A DNA stretch of 64,000 nt, from contig CM049309.1 in assembly GCA_026874595.1 (NCBI GenBank), positions 16,444,576 to 16,508,575 on the forward strand, given 5' to 3'. The stretch is from Sipunculus nudus (taxonomy: Eukaryota > Annelida > Sipuncula > Golfingiida > Sipunculidae). Of the stretch, positions 33,230-45,882 are shown piece by piece. The notes beneath the pieces are model-generated. The model did not search any database. It was not told where the DNA came from and saw only the letters and a program-made list of their open reading frames with translations. The translations under genes and the position numbers were made by a program. The first letter of the stretch is position 1. Each line of letters starts with the position of its first letter.

Positions 33230-34640
33230 GGTGAATACACGACTTAGTGTAGGCATTTATATTTTGTTGGAAAGCATGACATGAGACGTGATACAAGCAA
33301 TACCGTGGAATAAACTGCAGCGCCCACCAATCCTGTTGCATTGATACCGTGGTTAACAGCCATTCTTAACATTCAACACAAACGAATACATGTGAACTCG
33401 CACATCAAACTGAAAACCCGTCATTGTGGTAATATGTGGCTGTCGTCCAGTAAACATTTGGAGCCATGCTTCATAAGCTCAGAAATTCAGCAAACATGTA
33501 GAGGGCTTTACCAATATGCTGAGTTTAAACGTATTGATCTCGCTCTTGGAAGGTGTTGTTAGAGGGTATAATAAAAAATAACAAATGGTTTTCCTACGGT
33601 ATCCTACAACAATGGGTCACATTCTGGGGTAATATATGAATATGCCTTGGCCCCGTTCCCAGGGTTTGACATTACAGTGGACTTCTCAGTACTAAGAAAT
33701 ATTTTCTACACTGTTTTTCTTTAAAAATTGAACAAGGACCCTTCACGACCACATGTTCATACCATGTTTTACGGTATCCTACGGCGAAGGCCACGTACTA
33801 CCCAGTACTGGCAGGACCTCAAATAACGCGGTGAACCGTAGATGGAACATATCAAGTGAGACAAACCTTTAAGACAATAATCATCCAAACAAAATTCATA
33901 AATTCATATTAAAACATTGGTTTTTAATTCCCATGCCCAGACTATAGTAAAGTTTAACAGTGGTAAATGGAATTTGAATAATAGAACCACCACTAAAACA
34001 ATTTGGCCCATTAGTCATAATACCAACCCACAAAGCGACCGCAGTCCAATCAAAATTCAAGGTCTTCAGTAAAACATTCAAAAAAAGATACATTTTTAAT
34101 TTTGTTAATTTTCCGAGTTTGAAAATGATGCCTCAAGACCACCAGTCATTCGGTAATCCTGAAAAGGGGTTGAAGTTCAGACCCCAGGATCCCTACCGCG
34201 CTCTAGATCCGCTACTAATGGTGACATGTGGTACACATTTGGCCAAGTTCGGCTTAGCCTTACAGATAAAAAAAAGTTTGTAGTTTTAAAGCCACTGTGC
34301 TGTTAATAAGAAAACATTCCAATGCATTGAATAATCTAACTTCCGGTTAAGTGGTTGCTGTTGCGTGCGGAGGAAATTTGCATTTAAGTGGCCCTTCCAC
34401 TTAAACATTTTCTTCGCATTTTGGCCTTTTTATGCTCGCCTTGTTAAATGGTCCCCAAAAAGTCTGTCGAAATCGCATAACAACTTAAAACATGGGCAAC
34501 GAATGAGAATATGTAAGGACTCGATGTGTTAGAGTATTCTGGACATTCTCCAAATGTTCAGTGTAGTCGCAGGTAAATGCTCATAAAAACGCGACCGAAA
34601 ATTCACAGTGGCGTAATGAATCTGCATAATCGTGAGGAAA
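33230..34640. other. unassigned DNA
   Basis: No supported gene. Open frames at 33341-33562 (+) and 33896-34093 (-) are unrecognised. Confidence 0.5.
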
Positions 34641-34686
34641 GTATAAACTGTATAGTACAAAACTGTATAAACTGTATAGTATAAAC
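34640..34686. repeat. short tandem repeat, AAACTGTATAGTA units
   Basis: TATAAACTGTATAGTA-type unit repeated about three times. Confidence 0.8.
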
Positions 34687-34985
34687 CGAGGAATGCCAGC
34701 CTGCGCCATATGTGGGTCCCTATTGTCAGATGCTTTCAAACCTGTGTTTGCATTCACTAATTCGGCCCATAATTCCAGGTTCATCCGGGCATTATTAAGT
34801 GACTTAACATTTATGAATATTCCTTGATGACGTCCCTAAATCCGATAAATATGCCGAATCCACACTTAATTCCAAACGATTTTTTCATTGGAAAATTCCC
34901 ATAATGCCATGAACATTTTATGAGATTCTGTTCAAGATTGCATGAGTTATGATATGAGTTATGAGTTGCAGATGTACACACTTAG
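34686..34985 (-). mobile_element. SINE-like family C, copy 3
   Basis: Shares 'GGAATGC.AGCCTGCGC', 'CATTCACTAATTCGGCCCATA', 'TGAATATTCCTTGATGACGT' and 'CATTGG.AAATTCCC' with copies 1 and 2. The tRNA-like head and CACACA tract are absent; it is truncated at about 34,985. Confidence 0.7.
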
Positions 34986-35009
34986 GGTAAGAATTAGATA
35001 AATCAGTAT

Positions 35010-36430
35010 TAAAACAAGTGACCCATGGGTCATGTCGCTCAGCTGACAGGGAAGAGATTCGCTAAAGGAAATTTTATCATCAGAATGGTAGTATATACCC
35101 ATTCAACTGAAGCATCAAACAGATTAACCAACAGGCCAAGATTTAGTCTTTATTTATATATCTCAAAAATAGAGAAAAAATGTGTAAACTTTAAAAACTA
35201 GAATACGGGTAGCCGACAAGTGACCACGTGTATCCGCCAAAATCAGAGTGGAACAGTTGAAGTGAGGCATGGATTGAGTGGCAAGGGGAAATAGAGTGAG
35301 GTATGTTGCATATTAGCATGGATGTCTGCAGCGTAAATGTGTATGTAGGTTGTGCCACCTACCACAAATCCAGAAAGGTGTCCAAGTTGTATACATATGC
35401 AAAATTTTAGGCAGAAAAGTCAAACCACTACATGTATATGAGTGATTTTAGCCAACGGCAGACAAACAGACAGACACTGTGCAAAAATGGTTGCAGGTGG
35501 CCCCTCCAGTTTTGTGTATGATAAAGACCTATGTGAGATCTATACACATGCAAAATTTTGGCCCAATCGTTCAAATGGTTCCCGAGATATGAGCTCGGAT
35601 GTCTGCAGCGTAAACTAGAAAGTAGGTGGCGCCACCTGTCATAAAATCAAGAAAGCTATCCAGGATGTATAAAAGTGCAAAATTTTAGGCAGATATGTCA
35701 AACCACTGCCGAGATATGAGTGACATTATCCCACGGCAGAAAACAGACAGATGCTGTGCAAAAACAGTTTTGCGTATGATAAAGAGCTATGTGATATCTA
35801 TACACATGCAAAATTTTGGCCCAATCGGTCAAACAGTTCCTGAGATATGAGCTTGGATGTGATCAGCTTGAACGTGAATGTAGGTGATGCCATCTGTCAT
35901 AAAATCAAAAAGCAATCGTGGATGTATATGCATGCCGAATTTCAGGTGAATTAGTCAATTCACTGCAGAGATATGAGTGATTTTAACCCAAGGCAGATGA
36001 ACAGATGGACACTGTGCAAACATGGTTACAGGTGGCGCCACTATTTTTGTGTATGTTATAAAGCAATCCAAGGGCTACATTTGTATAAATTTTTATTCCT
36101 GATTGGTCAATCGGTTCCCGAGATATGAGGGTTTATGTGTGGAAACAGACGCACAAATGGACGCTGGATAGAGGGGAAAGGTATATGGGTATGGGTAACA
36201 GAGACCTAACTTCTGGTTTCCAAGGAGATTTGTTATTGACCTCTCAGAATGTAAAGTTACAAGATTCTAAGTCCAGCGGTTACGATTTGTGCCAGGTTAA
36301 CGGACAGACGGACGGACAGACGGACAGACAGACGGACAGACGGACGGACAGACGGACAGACAGACGGACAGACGGACGACGGACAAAGAGTGATCGCTAT
36401 AGCTCAGCTTGACTGAAAGTCAGCTGAGCT
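35010..36430 (-). mobile_element. Helentron-like element H, copy 3
   Basis: In minus orientation: a 5' hairpin AGCTCAGCT...AGCTGAGCT (36401-36430), a GTCCGTC/GTCTGTC-rich run (36,301-36,380), three to four GTGGCGCCACC-type tandem units (35,330-36,180, period about 260-278), the conserved 'GCATGGATGTCTGC' junction, a terminal hairpin with two G-U pairs (about 35,212-35,230) and CTAG (reverse complement at about 35,201-35,204). Beyond it, 35,014-35,047 holds a second palindrome, TGACCCATGGGTCA, and GCTCAGCTGAC, an inverted match to GTCAGCTGAGC at 36419-36429. The left boundary may therefore be near 35,010, or two elements may abut. Confidence 0.66.
36301..36383. repeat. (GACGGACA)n tandem tract
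   Basis: Mixed GACG/GACA tetramers, about 20 units, inside element H copy 3 near its 5' end. Confidence 0.93.
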
Positions 36431-36478
36431 AAAAAGGAGGCGGTTACCTCCACCAAAAAATCTTAAAAAAAAAGTATG
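36431..36478 (+). mobile_element. SINE family B tail fragment
   Basis: GGAGGCGGTTACCTCCACCA followed by A-runs equals the 3' end of SINE B (reverse complement at 45,885-45,915), here in plus orientation and abutting element H. Confidence 0.6.
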
Positions 36479-36479
36479 A

Positions 36480-38470
36480 GGGCTTTCACTCCCGGTCTCT
36501 CGGCGATTGCATAACTCGATAGTCCCTGTAGCTCTTTACAGAACAGCCGAAATCCGGAAACCTTGTAGTGAGCTTACGGTAAGCTTGAAGGTGAAACCAA
36601 AGCTTCCGGGCAGACGAGAGAAACATGGCTAAATACTTATACCTGGCTTTATTGCATCAAGACTCTTGTTGTTCACGTGGAGCACATTGTCTGAGAACGT
36701 GATGCACGTTTTCCTGGCAATTCTCCGTAATGCCGTGGTCCAACCATTCAGGGGCTTCAAAACAGGGTTTAACACCTTTAACCATGGGGGGGGGGGGGGG
36801 GTCAGTGTTATTATTCCCCCCAGGGTGTTCAGAGATTTATATTCGTAATATATTGGAAATGAAATATATTTATTACGAAATATATATCTTATATCTAAAA
36901 TTAATATATCCTGGAAACATAATACCTAAACAAATTGCAACAGAAATTAACTCAAATGTATCTTACTCAGAAAAACTGGAGTTCGTAAAAAGTTTAATTG
37001 GGGGATAGTCATTTCATTTGATAATTTTAATGGGTTTTAATTGTCATAATATTCTTGATCTTTACCCCTGTGTGTGACCACTCATTTGAGAGATTGCCTG
37101 TCTATTGAATCTGACTAAGATGTAAATTTTCCAAAAATTAAGATTTAAGCATATTGACCAGTGCAGGGCTCTTGACATAAGCCAAGGGTGATATCACATA
37201 CAGCATAAATCATATAGAAATAGGAGCAGGGTATGTTTTATATGTATCATGAGGGATATATAGTTATCGGCATCAGATAATATTTAGCATTTAAATTGTG
37301 TAAATCGCAATTTAATACATGAAGCCATGATAATTCTCCCCTTAGAAATGTGCTTTTGTATTGTACTGACTTTAATAATCCGACCAACGCATAAGAAAAT
37401 TAAGTTATATTTAAGTTATATAAAAAAATAGCAATTAAAATAACTCATCCTCTCCTATAACATGCCGTGATTAGGGACTCAGTTTTTTACTGTAACCAAC
37501 ATTTAAAAACATCTGGCAAAAAAGTAAAAATCGCTTAATTCATTGAAATAGCCTTCAAGTTAAAGACATCTATATACTTGCCTAAACATTCTGGTCAACG
37601 AAACAAGAAAATTTAAAAAACATTAAACAGGACAAAGGAATGACCCTAAACAAATACTTTAAAATTCAGCTTTTTTAACCATGAACTTTTACTTAGTGCT
37701 CCATATTCAAATGTTAACACATGAAAATAATGAGATAACAAATTTTGACACGGATTGATTTTTTATCCATTTCAATTATAAAAACAAGGGACTTAATAAT
37801 AGATATATGAATTGGTGGTGTGCTAATTGATAAATAACATCGATAATTGGTTCTTTTTTTTAAATCAATTAAATTGGAGCACTTTTGCATAATTGATCAT
37901 AAACGATTATGAATACACATGCAAAGACGTCATTTTATCAAAAAAAGAACATTGAATCCTGTCGAGATATACAAGAAAAACTGCCACAAAGTAGTGAAAA
38001 AGATTAAAACTTAACCTTGTGCAGTGAACAAAATAAAAGTTAACAACCCGGTTATTATAGTGACATTTTCAGCATGATGCACAAAACATACTAAATATAC
38101 CCGGTAAATAATTCAGTATAATCCTATGCAGCAGAATTCACAGTATTAAAAAAAGTACATAAAATAATTGATTAATAATCGATAATTTTTTTTCTTTCAA
38201 ATGTCGTACATGAATTTTAACCAATTTCTGCTATTAGTATTTATATCTCTCTCTATTTTGTTGCAGGTCATCTTATGTATTTTCATAAAAGTAAAATCAT
38301 ATATATCATGTATTCCTCCATAACTATATGCTTTAACTAAAAAGGCCATGAAATAGATCGACTATTATCTTATCCTAGTGATTCATAGTCATATTTATCG
38401 TGAGGCATACCGCCCCAAGAATATTTCAAAGTTAGCGATCAAAAACCCAGCAAAGTTCAGAAAACTATGT
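36480..38470. other. unassigned, very AT-rich DNA
   Basis: No gene or repeat family recognised. G16 tract at 36786-36801. Open frames across the G tract are artefacts. Confidence 0.55.
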
Positions 38471-38474
38471 ATTA

Positions 38475-38768
38475 GGCAAAAAAGGGATAGTTCTCAGGCA
38501 ATTTTTTTCAGAAATCAGTGCGGCCGGGCGATATTTTATTTTTTTATTTTTTTTTTGTATGTTTCGATAAAAATGGCATATGATTAGGGAAAAACATGAA
38601 AACATCAGTTTTTTCTAAACAGGTAAAAGCACTACATAACAAAAGTAAACTTTATCAAAATTTTATTATTTTATCTTTTTGAAAGATGAAAATAAAAATT
38701 TTTTATGGGGGGGGGGGGGTAAAAATTTACGCGGGCAGTGCCTGAGAACCATCCTTTTTATTTTGTTT
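38475..38768. mobile_element. TIR MITE family M, copy 3
   Basis: Left end (TTA)GGCAAAAAAGGGATAGTTC, right end GTGCCTGAGAACCATCC followed by T-rich sequence. The interior matches copy 1 ('AAACAGG.A.AAGCACTACAT') and is interrupted by a G13 tract at 38707-38719. The right outer end is eroded. Confidence 0.72.
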
Positions 38769-38769
38769 G

Positions 38770-39790
38770 GTCTCACATTCATATCTTGCAGTTATTTCAA
38801 TAAGAAGACCGTTTTAAATATCTCCAATGCTGCTTTACTTAAGAAGATTCATTCACGATACATTGCCAATCCTTGAAAGTTCCAAACTTGTATGTGGAAA
38901 TTATCCACAAAAATTGTGCATAACCGCACTGATTCATAACATAAATTCCGTTACATTGAAAAAAGGAGGGAATCTACTTGCAGGAGGGAATTTTGACCCG
39001 GGGGGGGGGGGGGGGTTTGGCCGAGAGCCTTTTACTTCCCCTGCGTTCCCCTTCCATCAGTCTTTTGTCAGTGAATGAGGCCAGTGGTGCCACCTAATGT
39101 CTTATCCTGGAAAATAAAAAAAAAAAAAAAATACTGCGCATGGCATGCCGACGTGAAACAATTTATCATAAACTTGCAATCAATCCTCTAATGTGAAACG
39201 TTCTGCCTTCACAATCATACCTGCAGCCAAATCGACAATAACGTCTGACTTCAAATAATCTACCCATTATTGTAGAAAAATGTAGCCATAAGATTCTCCA
39301 TAAATCACGTGCTATATATAGCATTATAGACATCAACCCGGCCCGCCTTCTGTCTGGAGAGAATTTCTACATAAGATACATTAAGATACATAAGAATATT
39401 TCTCTTGATTTATACAATAACAAAAGATCGGTCGGCCGGAAGTTGCCCGCAGTGGGATTTGACGGTTCAGATCCTTGTTTACCGCCTTATTCCTGTGGGG
39501 GCGTACTTCGTCTGCTCCGCACTGATTCTTACAGAGACGTCTCTCTGCAGTGCAGAGGCTGATTGGAAGGGCTCCGACTCATCAGAGAAAAAAAACCCCC
39601 ATCAAAATCAAAAGGTCTCTTTTCTGTTTTCATATTATATCGGCTACATTAAATGTCTTTTTGCATATGTAATATTTTGTACATACGTGAAGCTATACCA
39701 AATCCTATTACACGCGTCCCCCCTATAATCCTTGTTATGTATATATGCATTGCATGTATATGTCTGTATTTGTGGCCCCTGTCTTGATAC
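38770..39790. other. unassigned DNA
   Basis: G-run at about 39000-39015. A frame at 39405-39728 (+) sits in a GC-richer patch (39,420-39,600) but has no recognisable motif. Confidence 0.45.
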
Positions 39791-39792
<2 letters not shown>

Positions 39793-39843
<51 letters not shown>

Positions 39844-39852
39844 TATATATAT
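39793..39852. repeat. (TA)n microsatellite
   Basis: TA run with CA and TT interruptions. Confidence 0.95.
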
Positions 39853-39854
39853 AT

Positions 39855-40275
39855 TATTAATACTTAATAGATCAAAACAAAAGCTATAGAGTCTCCTGTC
39901 ACTTCACATTTGTACATAAAACACCCGCAATATAACATATACAGACGCCTGATATTGGTTTTTATTTGTTTTCTGTCCCTGACGATTTTATAGGCTTCAT
40001 AATAACATTCACGGGACTAGTCTTATGACTTTAAAATGGTTTGCCCTTTGCTTTTGGCCTTTCCGTTAGTGGAGAGATATACAAAATAAAAAGCCCATTG
40101 GTCCTGACGCTCATCCAAATTTGACATTATATGAAAAACTACCCGTGTATGTAAATCAAACGGGATAACAAAATGAGAGTAAAGACATTTCATAAGTGTT
40201 TAATTGAAGAAAAATATGTTTTTACATCAATTACTGATATATTTCTCAATATTAATGGTTGTATGGAATTAAATC
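39855..40275. other. unassigned DNA
   Basis: Nothing supported. Confidence 0.5.
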
Positions 40276-40279
40276 ACGA

Positions 40280-40560
40280 AATGCAGACTTTCGGTAAATG
40301 TTTCGTGTGTGCGTACATAGGTGAAGATCGCTTATAAAGTTTTAAACTGAACTGTTTTGAAAGGCAGACTTTCGGTAAAGTGTTTCTATGTGTGCGTATA
40401 TAGGTGAAAAACGCTTATATATGTTTGAAACTGTAGTGTTTCCTTTTGTCTGTCAGATTTTACGCGCATGAGAATATGTGTGAAAATATTCCGCAGGAGC
40501 GAATTTCAGGCACATAGATTCCCGCTAAAATGACGTAACTCCAGCATCTTTTTGAGGAAG
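40280..40560. repeat. interspersed repeat E, copy 1, with internal duplication
   Basis: Two ~90-bp tandem units ('GCAGACTTTCGGTAAA.TGTTTC...GTGTGCGTA.ATAGGTGAA..CGCTTATA') at about 40,282 and 40,363, then 'GTGTGAAAATATTC' and 'GGAGCGAATTTCAGGCACATAG'. Related to 60,765-60,945. Confidence 0.62.
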
Positions 40561-42295
40561 ACCTCCTTGATCCACTGTGCCACTATGTACTCATGCATTT
40601 TTCACGCATATAGTCATATACTCATGGAAATACAGCTCAACTCAATAAATGATAAGCTGTAAAATTGCGAGATGAGATGATATTGATCAGAGTTATATAC
40701 ATATTCATTAACATGTGGTATTTATTATGAATATTCATGTTTGTTACCATATGTTACACCAAGACATAACCACCTCCTGTTTTTCATATCTTTAAGGGAA
40801 ATCTGATAAAAAAGAGATGAGAAAAGGTCACATGATCTGATGGTTCAGCTCACCAAAGTTGCAAGTACAATATGCAGTTTAAGATACTCTCTAATTCTAT
40901 GTAAATATTAGACATGAAATTGTAATCATGAAAACACGACCAAACAGACATTCTAATTGGATCGATACGGCCTATATTATAGTCGATCAAGTCAAAAACT
41001 TGCCGTCCATACTCTCTCCATGATATCGCTGTACACTGACGGTAATCTTAACATTGGACTATGACTGAGGAATGACACAAAAATATATTCTAATGTATAT
41101 ATATATATATTACTTTAAATTATTTATGTATATTGAAAAAAAAGAAAGCCCTATTGTGACATGCGTCATTTCCTGCATCTCACAAGACTTAGCTGTCAAT
41201 CACTTAAACCGGAGAAGACATGTTCGTATGCGGTCACATGCAGGAATATGAACTAGTAAATTATTACTGAAATCTTTCGAAACTGTCGGATTCTGTTGGA
41301 AAGTATAAAGAAGTATGTGTCACGGTTGGTTTTATTTGCTCTAAACTTGTAAGGGACGAGGCTTTCTGCAACATATCATCGCTACAGGTTTAGCCATTGC
41401 ATATGGTGCCACTCAGTATGGACTGTCTTTTGTTTGAAATCCAAAATAGCCGCCATTTAAAGTGTCTAGCAATGTTATTACTCTTTTACTTTACGTCAAA
41501 CATAACAATTTGCAAACACAAACCATTATTTCACCATGTAATACAGTGATAATTCCAATTCAAGGCAATCTAAACTCATGTCCCTTACATTTACGCGATA
41601 CAATATGACATTAAGCTCTAAATAATAAGGTTGACATAAGAGAATACCAATTAAACCTGTACCTGCTACAGAAAGAACAAAATGAGGAAAAGGACTGCAT
41701 GATGACGGCATCTGCGGTTTCCTGTTCTAAAATTTGTCTTGTCATTTGTGTTAACACAGGCGCTTGAATTGCTATTAGTGTAGATTTCGGTTAAATTTCC
41801 TTATAACTATTACTTATCTGTTATTTTCCTATGGTTTTTCACATTATATGGTCCATCTATTTATTATTGACTTAATATTTTGGATAGGCAGGCAGGAAAC
41901 CCCCATCGTTAAGTCCGACAGCCATGTGGTTCAGGATAAGTAATCACAGGATTCCTTCCGCATCAGCATTTTGACAGGAAGTTTTGATTATTTCTATGTT
42001 TTTTTTCTTTCTAATGACAACGATTCCTTGCACAAATAGCCACAATAACATACCGTTGGCAGTTGAGCATGTCTGATTCTATTACGAAAAGACGACAGCC
42101 ATGGCATAATTACAGCGAGGACTCGCTTTTTGATTGGTTGATAAGTTTACTTACGGAGTCTTCAAATGGTGATATCGCTGATATAACATTCACGTTCCAG
42201 GTCAGGGAATAGCCTTTACCGTAAGGTCAAAGGTCGATTGTAGAGAGTGCTGATGTAATAACGGTTCAGCCAATCAAGCATGTACTTTAAATTTA
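40561..42295. other. unassigned DNA
   Basis: 1.7 kb with no recognisable gene or repeat; short TA run at 41,097-41,110. Confidence 0.5.
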
Positions 42296-42299
42296 GCTC

Positions 42300-42398
42300 G
42301 AAACCGATGGGACATGGCTGTGGGGCCTAATGAAACTCCGCTATTGTGATCAAACTTACATACACACACACATACAAGCACATCCACACCCAACCACG

Positions 42399-42433
<35 letters not shown>

Positions 42434-42480
42434 GAACGGAGTAGAACGGATACCCTCGTGGCAGAGGCAATGAATATGCA
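42300..42480 (-). mobile_element. SINE-like family C, copy 4 (truncated)
   Basis: Keeps the head side only: minus-strand ATTGCCTCTGCCACGAGGGT, then the region homologous to the B box (decayed), then the (TG)n tract (42,358-42,434 as CA). The body is mostly absent. Confidence 0.5.
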
Positions 42481-42489
42481 GGGGCTCAT

Positions 42490-42840
42490 CCGAACACAGA
42501 CTGCCCGCTTTGTTTATATATCCGGCATGCCGTATTTATAATATTTTTTTTTTTGGGGGGGGGGGGGCAAAATAATTCAAAGGACACCTGGCGGAAAGTT
42601 AGACGAACCTGAGCTTTTCAAAGGGCGTTTTGCGACTAGTCACAGTTAAACCTTCTTAAATCCTTACATATGCAACCAACCACCTAAGCTTAGATTTGTT
42701 CTGGTTGTTCAACATTGGTATATATTACCACTTTTAATAACAGCTTGTAGATAAACAAGCCCGTACATCCGTCATACAGGTGTGACTTTTCTTAAAAGGA
42801 ATCACCTGCAGGTCATTAAATGTTGACAAATTTATGTACA
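42490..42840. other. unassigned DNA with G12 tract
   Basis: T-run then G-run at about 42545-42567; otherwise nothing. Confidence 0.5.
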
Positions 42841-42844
42841 AAGA

Positions 42845-43070
42845 CTGATATTGTTAATCTTAACAAATCTTTATAATTATCTTCCATTAACGAACAATCT
42901 GTTTTCCTAATAAGATTTTATGCACTTAATATTTGATACAATTAATTCACCGTGTATAGGGCGTTTTTATTGTCAGATCGCGAAAATTGAACTCTCGCGA
43001 AACACCAAAAAGGTGAAAACTGCGAAACTGTAACCCCGCGAATATGAGCCCAACAATAGTTATTTTTATA
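42845..43070. repeat. CGCGAA-type palindromic repeat D, copy 1
   Basis: Contains ATCGCGAAAATTGAACTCTCGCGAAA and AACCCCGCGAATATGA. It aligns in order with 48,040-48,210 plus 49,736-49,760 ('AACAATCTGT', 'AGATTTTATGCAC.TAATATTTGAT', 'GTGTATAGG'). Confidence 0.65.
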
Positions 43071-43103
43071 CATTCGTTATTTGAAATTCATGAATTCCTT
43101 ATC

Positions 43104-45350
43104 CAGTGGCGTACCTAGCCTGATTGCCGCGCGGGGCGGTCTTAGAAATTGCCGCCTTTCTAACAATACATTACACAATTTATAACATATTGAAACGTAT
43201 CATGTCAAATGTCCTTGTTATAGGCTAGTGTTTGACAACAATGCAGATGTATGGATGAATTCACTGGCAGGGAATTCTTCCGCCACATATTAAGAGTAGA
43301 CATCTCATTGCTGATGTAAATCAAACGATCGCTCAAGTTCCAACAAGTATATTTCATTATGAAGTGAATAGAAAGGAATAAAACGTAAAAATTGAAACTA
43401 AAAACAGATAACACTGCAGGATACACATATGTTGGAAATAGATCTTTCACCATTCATGTAAACACAATTCATGGTTACATTATAATCAACATGGGAATAA
43501 CTTTATTTTGTGAATGTTATTCCATTCTCAACGCATACAAATACCTTGTCACATCTATAATTCCATCTCTTGTTATCGCATATGACATAAGGAACACCTA
43601 ATTAAGCTATTGAGATATGCAAGGCACTTTATAATCTTTACATAAAACGCGTAATTTCATGAGTTATGCCGATATATGTAGGCAGGGCATGTTTAACATT
43701 TTCGCATAAAAAGACCAATGTTTGAATAAAGTGAGTTTGTTTAATTATAATATCCTCAAAGTTAAAAGCATACTTCTATTCAGGGCTACATCAAATTCAT
43801 TTTAGGATTATAGTAATTATGCACTTTGTGAGGTTTTGTTTATGAACGTATGACTATTTGTTATTCAATAAAGTATTTAAATAAATTTCAAGTAATGATA
43901 TCATTTAAATATATATAATAATTTAACTTCAAATGATTTGTCACAAAATACAACAGGTGTCCGTAGGTAGTGGTTCATTGAAATGTTAATTACAGAATTA
44001 ACAATACAGGAAAATATATCTTTAATTTAAGTTTTGAACTCTGAAAGATAAAACTGATACTTGATAAGTATATTGAACATGTGGCTAAGCGGCAAGGGGG
44101 ATTCATCCCGCATGACAGTTATAATAGAATTATATATTTTAAAGATAAAATAATTCCTACATAGGTCTCAGTGTTATTTTTTTTATTCACGTTACATAAA
44201 AGATCATGCAAATCATATTGGTTGTAATCAAAAGACAGAAGCATTTAGGTAGTACTCATTATATAAACGATTTTGTTAACGACTGTATTTTAACGAGACC
44301 GATGTAAGGGTATGAAGATTCATGGGAAAATGGACTTTACAGGTTATTTCAGGCTGTTTCAATACCATGAAATTTCAGAAATTCAGGGTTCGAGAATGGA
44401 AATTCGTTATACTTTCCACGGAAATAGCTACAAAATTCGTCAAAATATTTGGTGTACAACAGAGACCCCACCCGCACCACCGGGAGCCATTGGTCTTCTG
44501 GCAGGGTTTTTCCCTAGTGATTACCAGCTGCTGCTAGGGATTTCTGTAAACGATGGCTTTCTGACATTGCAAGACCACAGGTCTAATAAAGAATAACTAC
44601 AGATATGTATTTCTTCTTGTGTGTAGCTTGCCTCCATCGAGATCGTCCGCAAATAATTTGGTTGGTTCCACTGCCCAGTTTATAATTACTGAAATTCTTG
44701 AAAATAGAACAACAAGGCCAAATTTGTACTTTTTGAGGAACTCCTTTTGCCAGTCATTATACTGATTCCACGAAATGCCGTCCCTAAAAAATGTACAAAT
44801 CGTTCGCTTATCATTTAGCAGGTTCCATTGGCCAGTTTATAATCCGTGGAATACTTGAAAATGGGACAAAAAAAGGTCAAATTTGCACTTTTTGTGGAAC
44901 TCTTTATGCCACTGATAATACTAAATCACAGAATCGCCGCCGCCCCCCCCCCCCCCCCCCCCCACAAAATGTGCAAATCATTCGCTAATCATTTTGTAGG
45001 TTCCACTGCCCAGTTTACTATATAAAATACTTGAAATGGGACAATAAAGCCAAATATGAACTTTATGAAAATTTTTGAAGAATTCCTTTTGCCACTTATA
45101 ATACTAATTCACCGAAATGCCGCCCCTTTAGTGTGCAAATCGTTCGCTATTAATTATGTAGGTTCCATTGTCCAGTTTAAAATCCCTGAACTTCTAAAAT
45201 GGGACAAAAAAGCCAAATTTGTCCTTTTTGAGGAACTCCTATAATGCCACTCATTATACTAATTCCCCAAAATGCCACCCCCAAAAATGTGCCGCCCGGG
45301 GCGGACCGCCCCTGCCGCCCCCCCCCCCCCCCCCCTTAGGTACGCCACTG
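43104..45350. mobile_element. hAT-superfamily element with perfect 8-bp target duplication
   Basis: Inverted ends CAGTGGCGTACCTAG and ...TAGGTACGCCACTG, flanked by identical TCCTTATC (43096-43103 and 45351-45358), the hAT hallmark. Subterminal GC-rich blocks (GCCGC.CGGGGCGG.C) extend the inverted repeats to about 45 bp. The 2,247-bp interior has no transposase; 43.2-44.6 kb is AT-rich non-coding DNA, and 44.65-45.30 kb is a tandem array. Open frames at 43205-43453 (-), 43392-43601 (+) and 44312-44596 (+) are not transposase-like. Non-autonomous. Confidence 0.92.
44655..45300 (+). repeat. four ~140-180-bp tandem units inside the hAT element
   Basis: Each unit starts GGTTCCA.TG.CCAGTTTA and carries 'TGGGACAA.AA.GCCAAAT', 'CTTTTTG.GGAACTCCT', 'TGCCACT.ATAATACTAA' and 'AAATGCCGCC...AATGTGCAAATC.TTCGCT'. 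Unit starts near 44662, 44820, 44999 and 45161. Unit 2 contains a C-run of about 20; the last unit merges into the terminal inverted repeat. Confidence 0.88.
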
Positions 45351-45359
45351 TCCTTATCC

Positions 45360-45868
45360 TAACTGTGACCTGTGTACTCATTGAACTTTTATGTCAATAA
45401 CTCTTATATATACGTCAAGCTGAACAGTTGAAATTCATGTTTATGAAATTCACCTACCCAAGGGGCGAAAACGAGATCATAGAAAGTGGGGGTGGGGGGG
45501 GGGGGGGGGGGGTTATGCAATACGCCCTTCCCATCAAAATCAAATGCTCCCAATATTTGCAACGTTTTTAAAAATTATCGGTGTCTTTGTCTCATGTACT
45601 ATACAGAGACATTTTATCGAGCAAAATCAATAGCATATTGCTACCTGATCGCTCTTAGTTCACCAAAATGTACATGATAAGCTAAAGATCTTAAAGTTTA
45701 ATCTAGCATTTTACATTCTTAGTATTTCATTTATATATATATTGTAACTTATATTAATACGTCATTGTCATATTGATCATATCTCTTTTTTTGTATTTTA
45801 TACCTTGCACAGGGCACTGCTTTCAACAGAACCGTCCTGCTGGTGCATGCTCGCTACCCTGCAGAGTG
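45360..45868. other. unassigned DNA with G-rich tract
   Basis: GGGGGTGGGGG...tract at 45487-45512; no gene. Confidence 0.5.
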
Positions 45869-45882
45869 TTGTAGGAAATAAT

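Noticed and set aside
36125-36412. Open frame with TDGQTDRQTD repeats
   Set aside because: It is the GACGGACA tandem tract read in frame.
39576-39590. CTGATGAGTC hammerhead-like core (minus)
   Set aside because: No GAAA at a suitable distance and no matching helix I.
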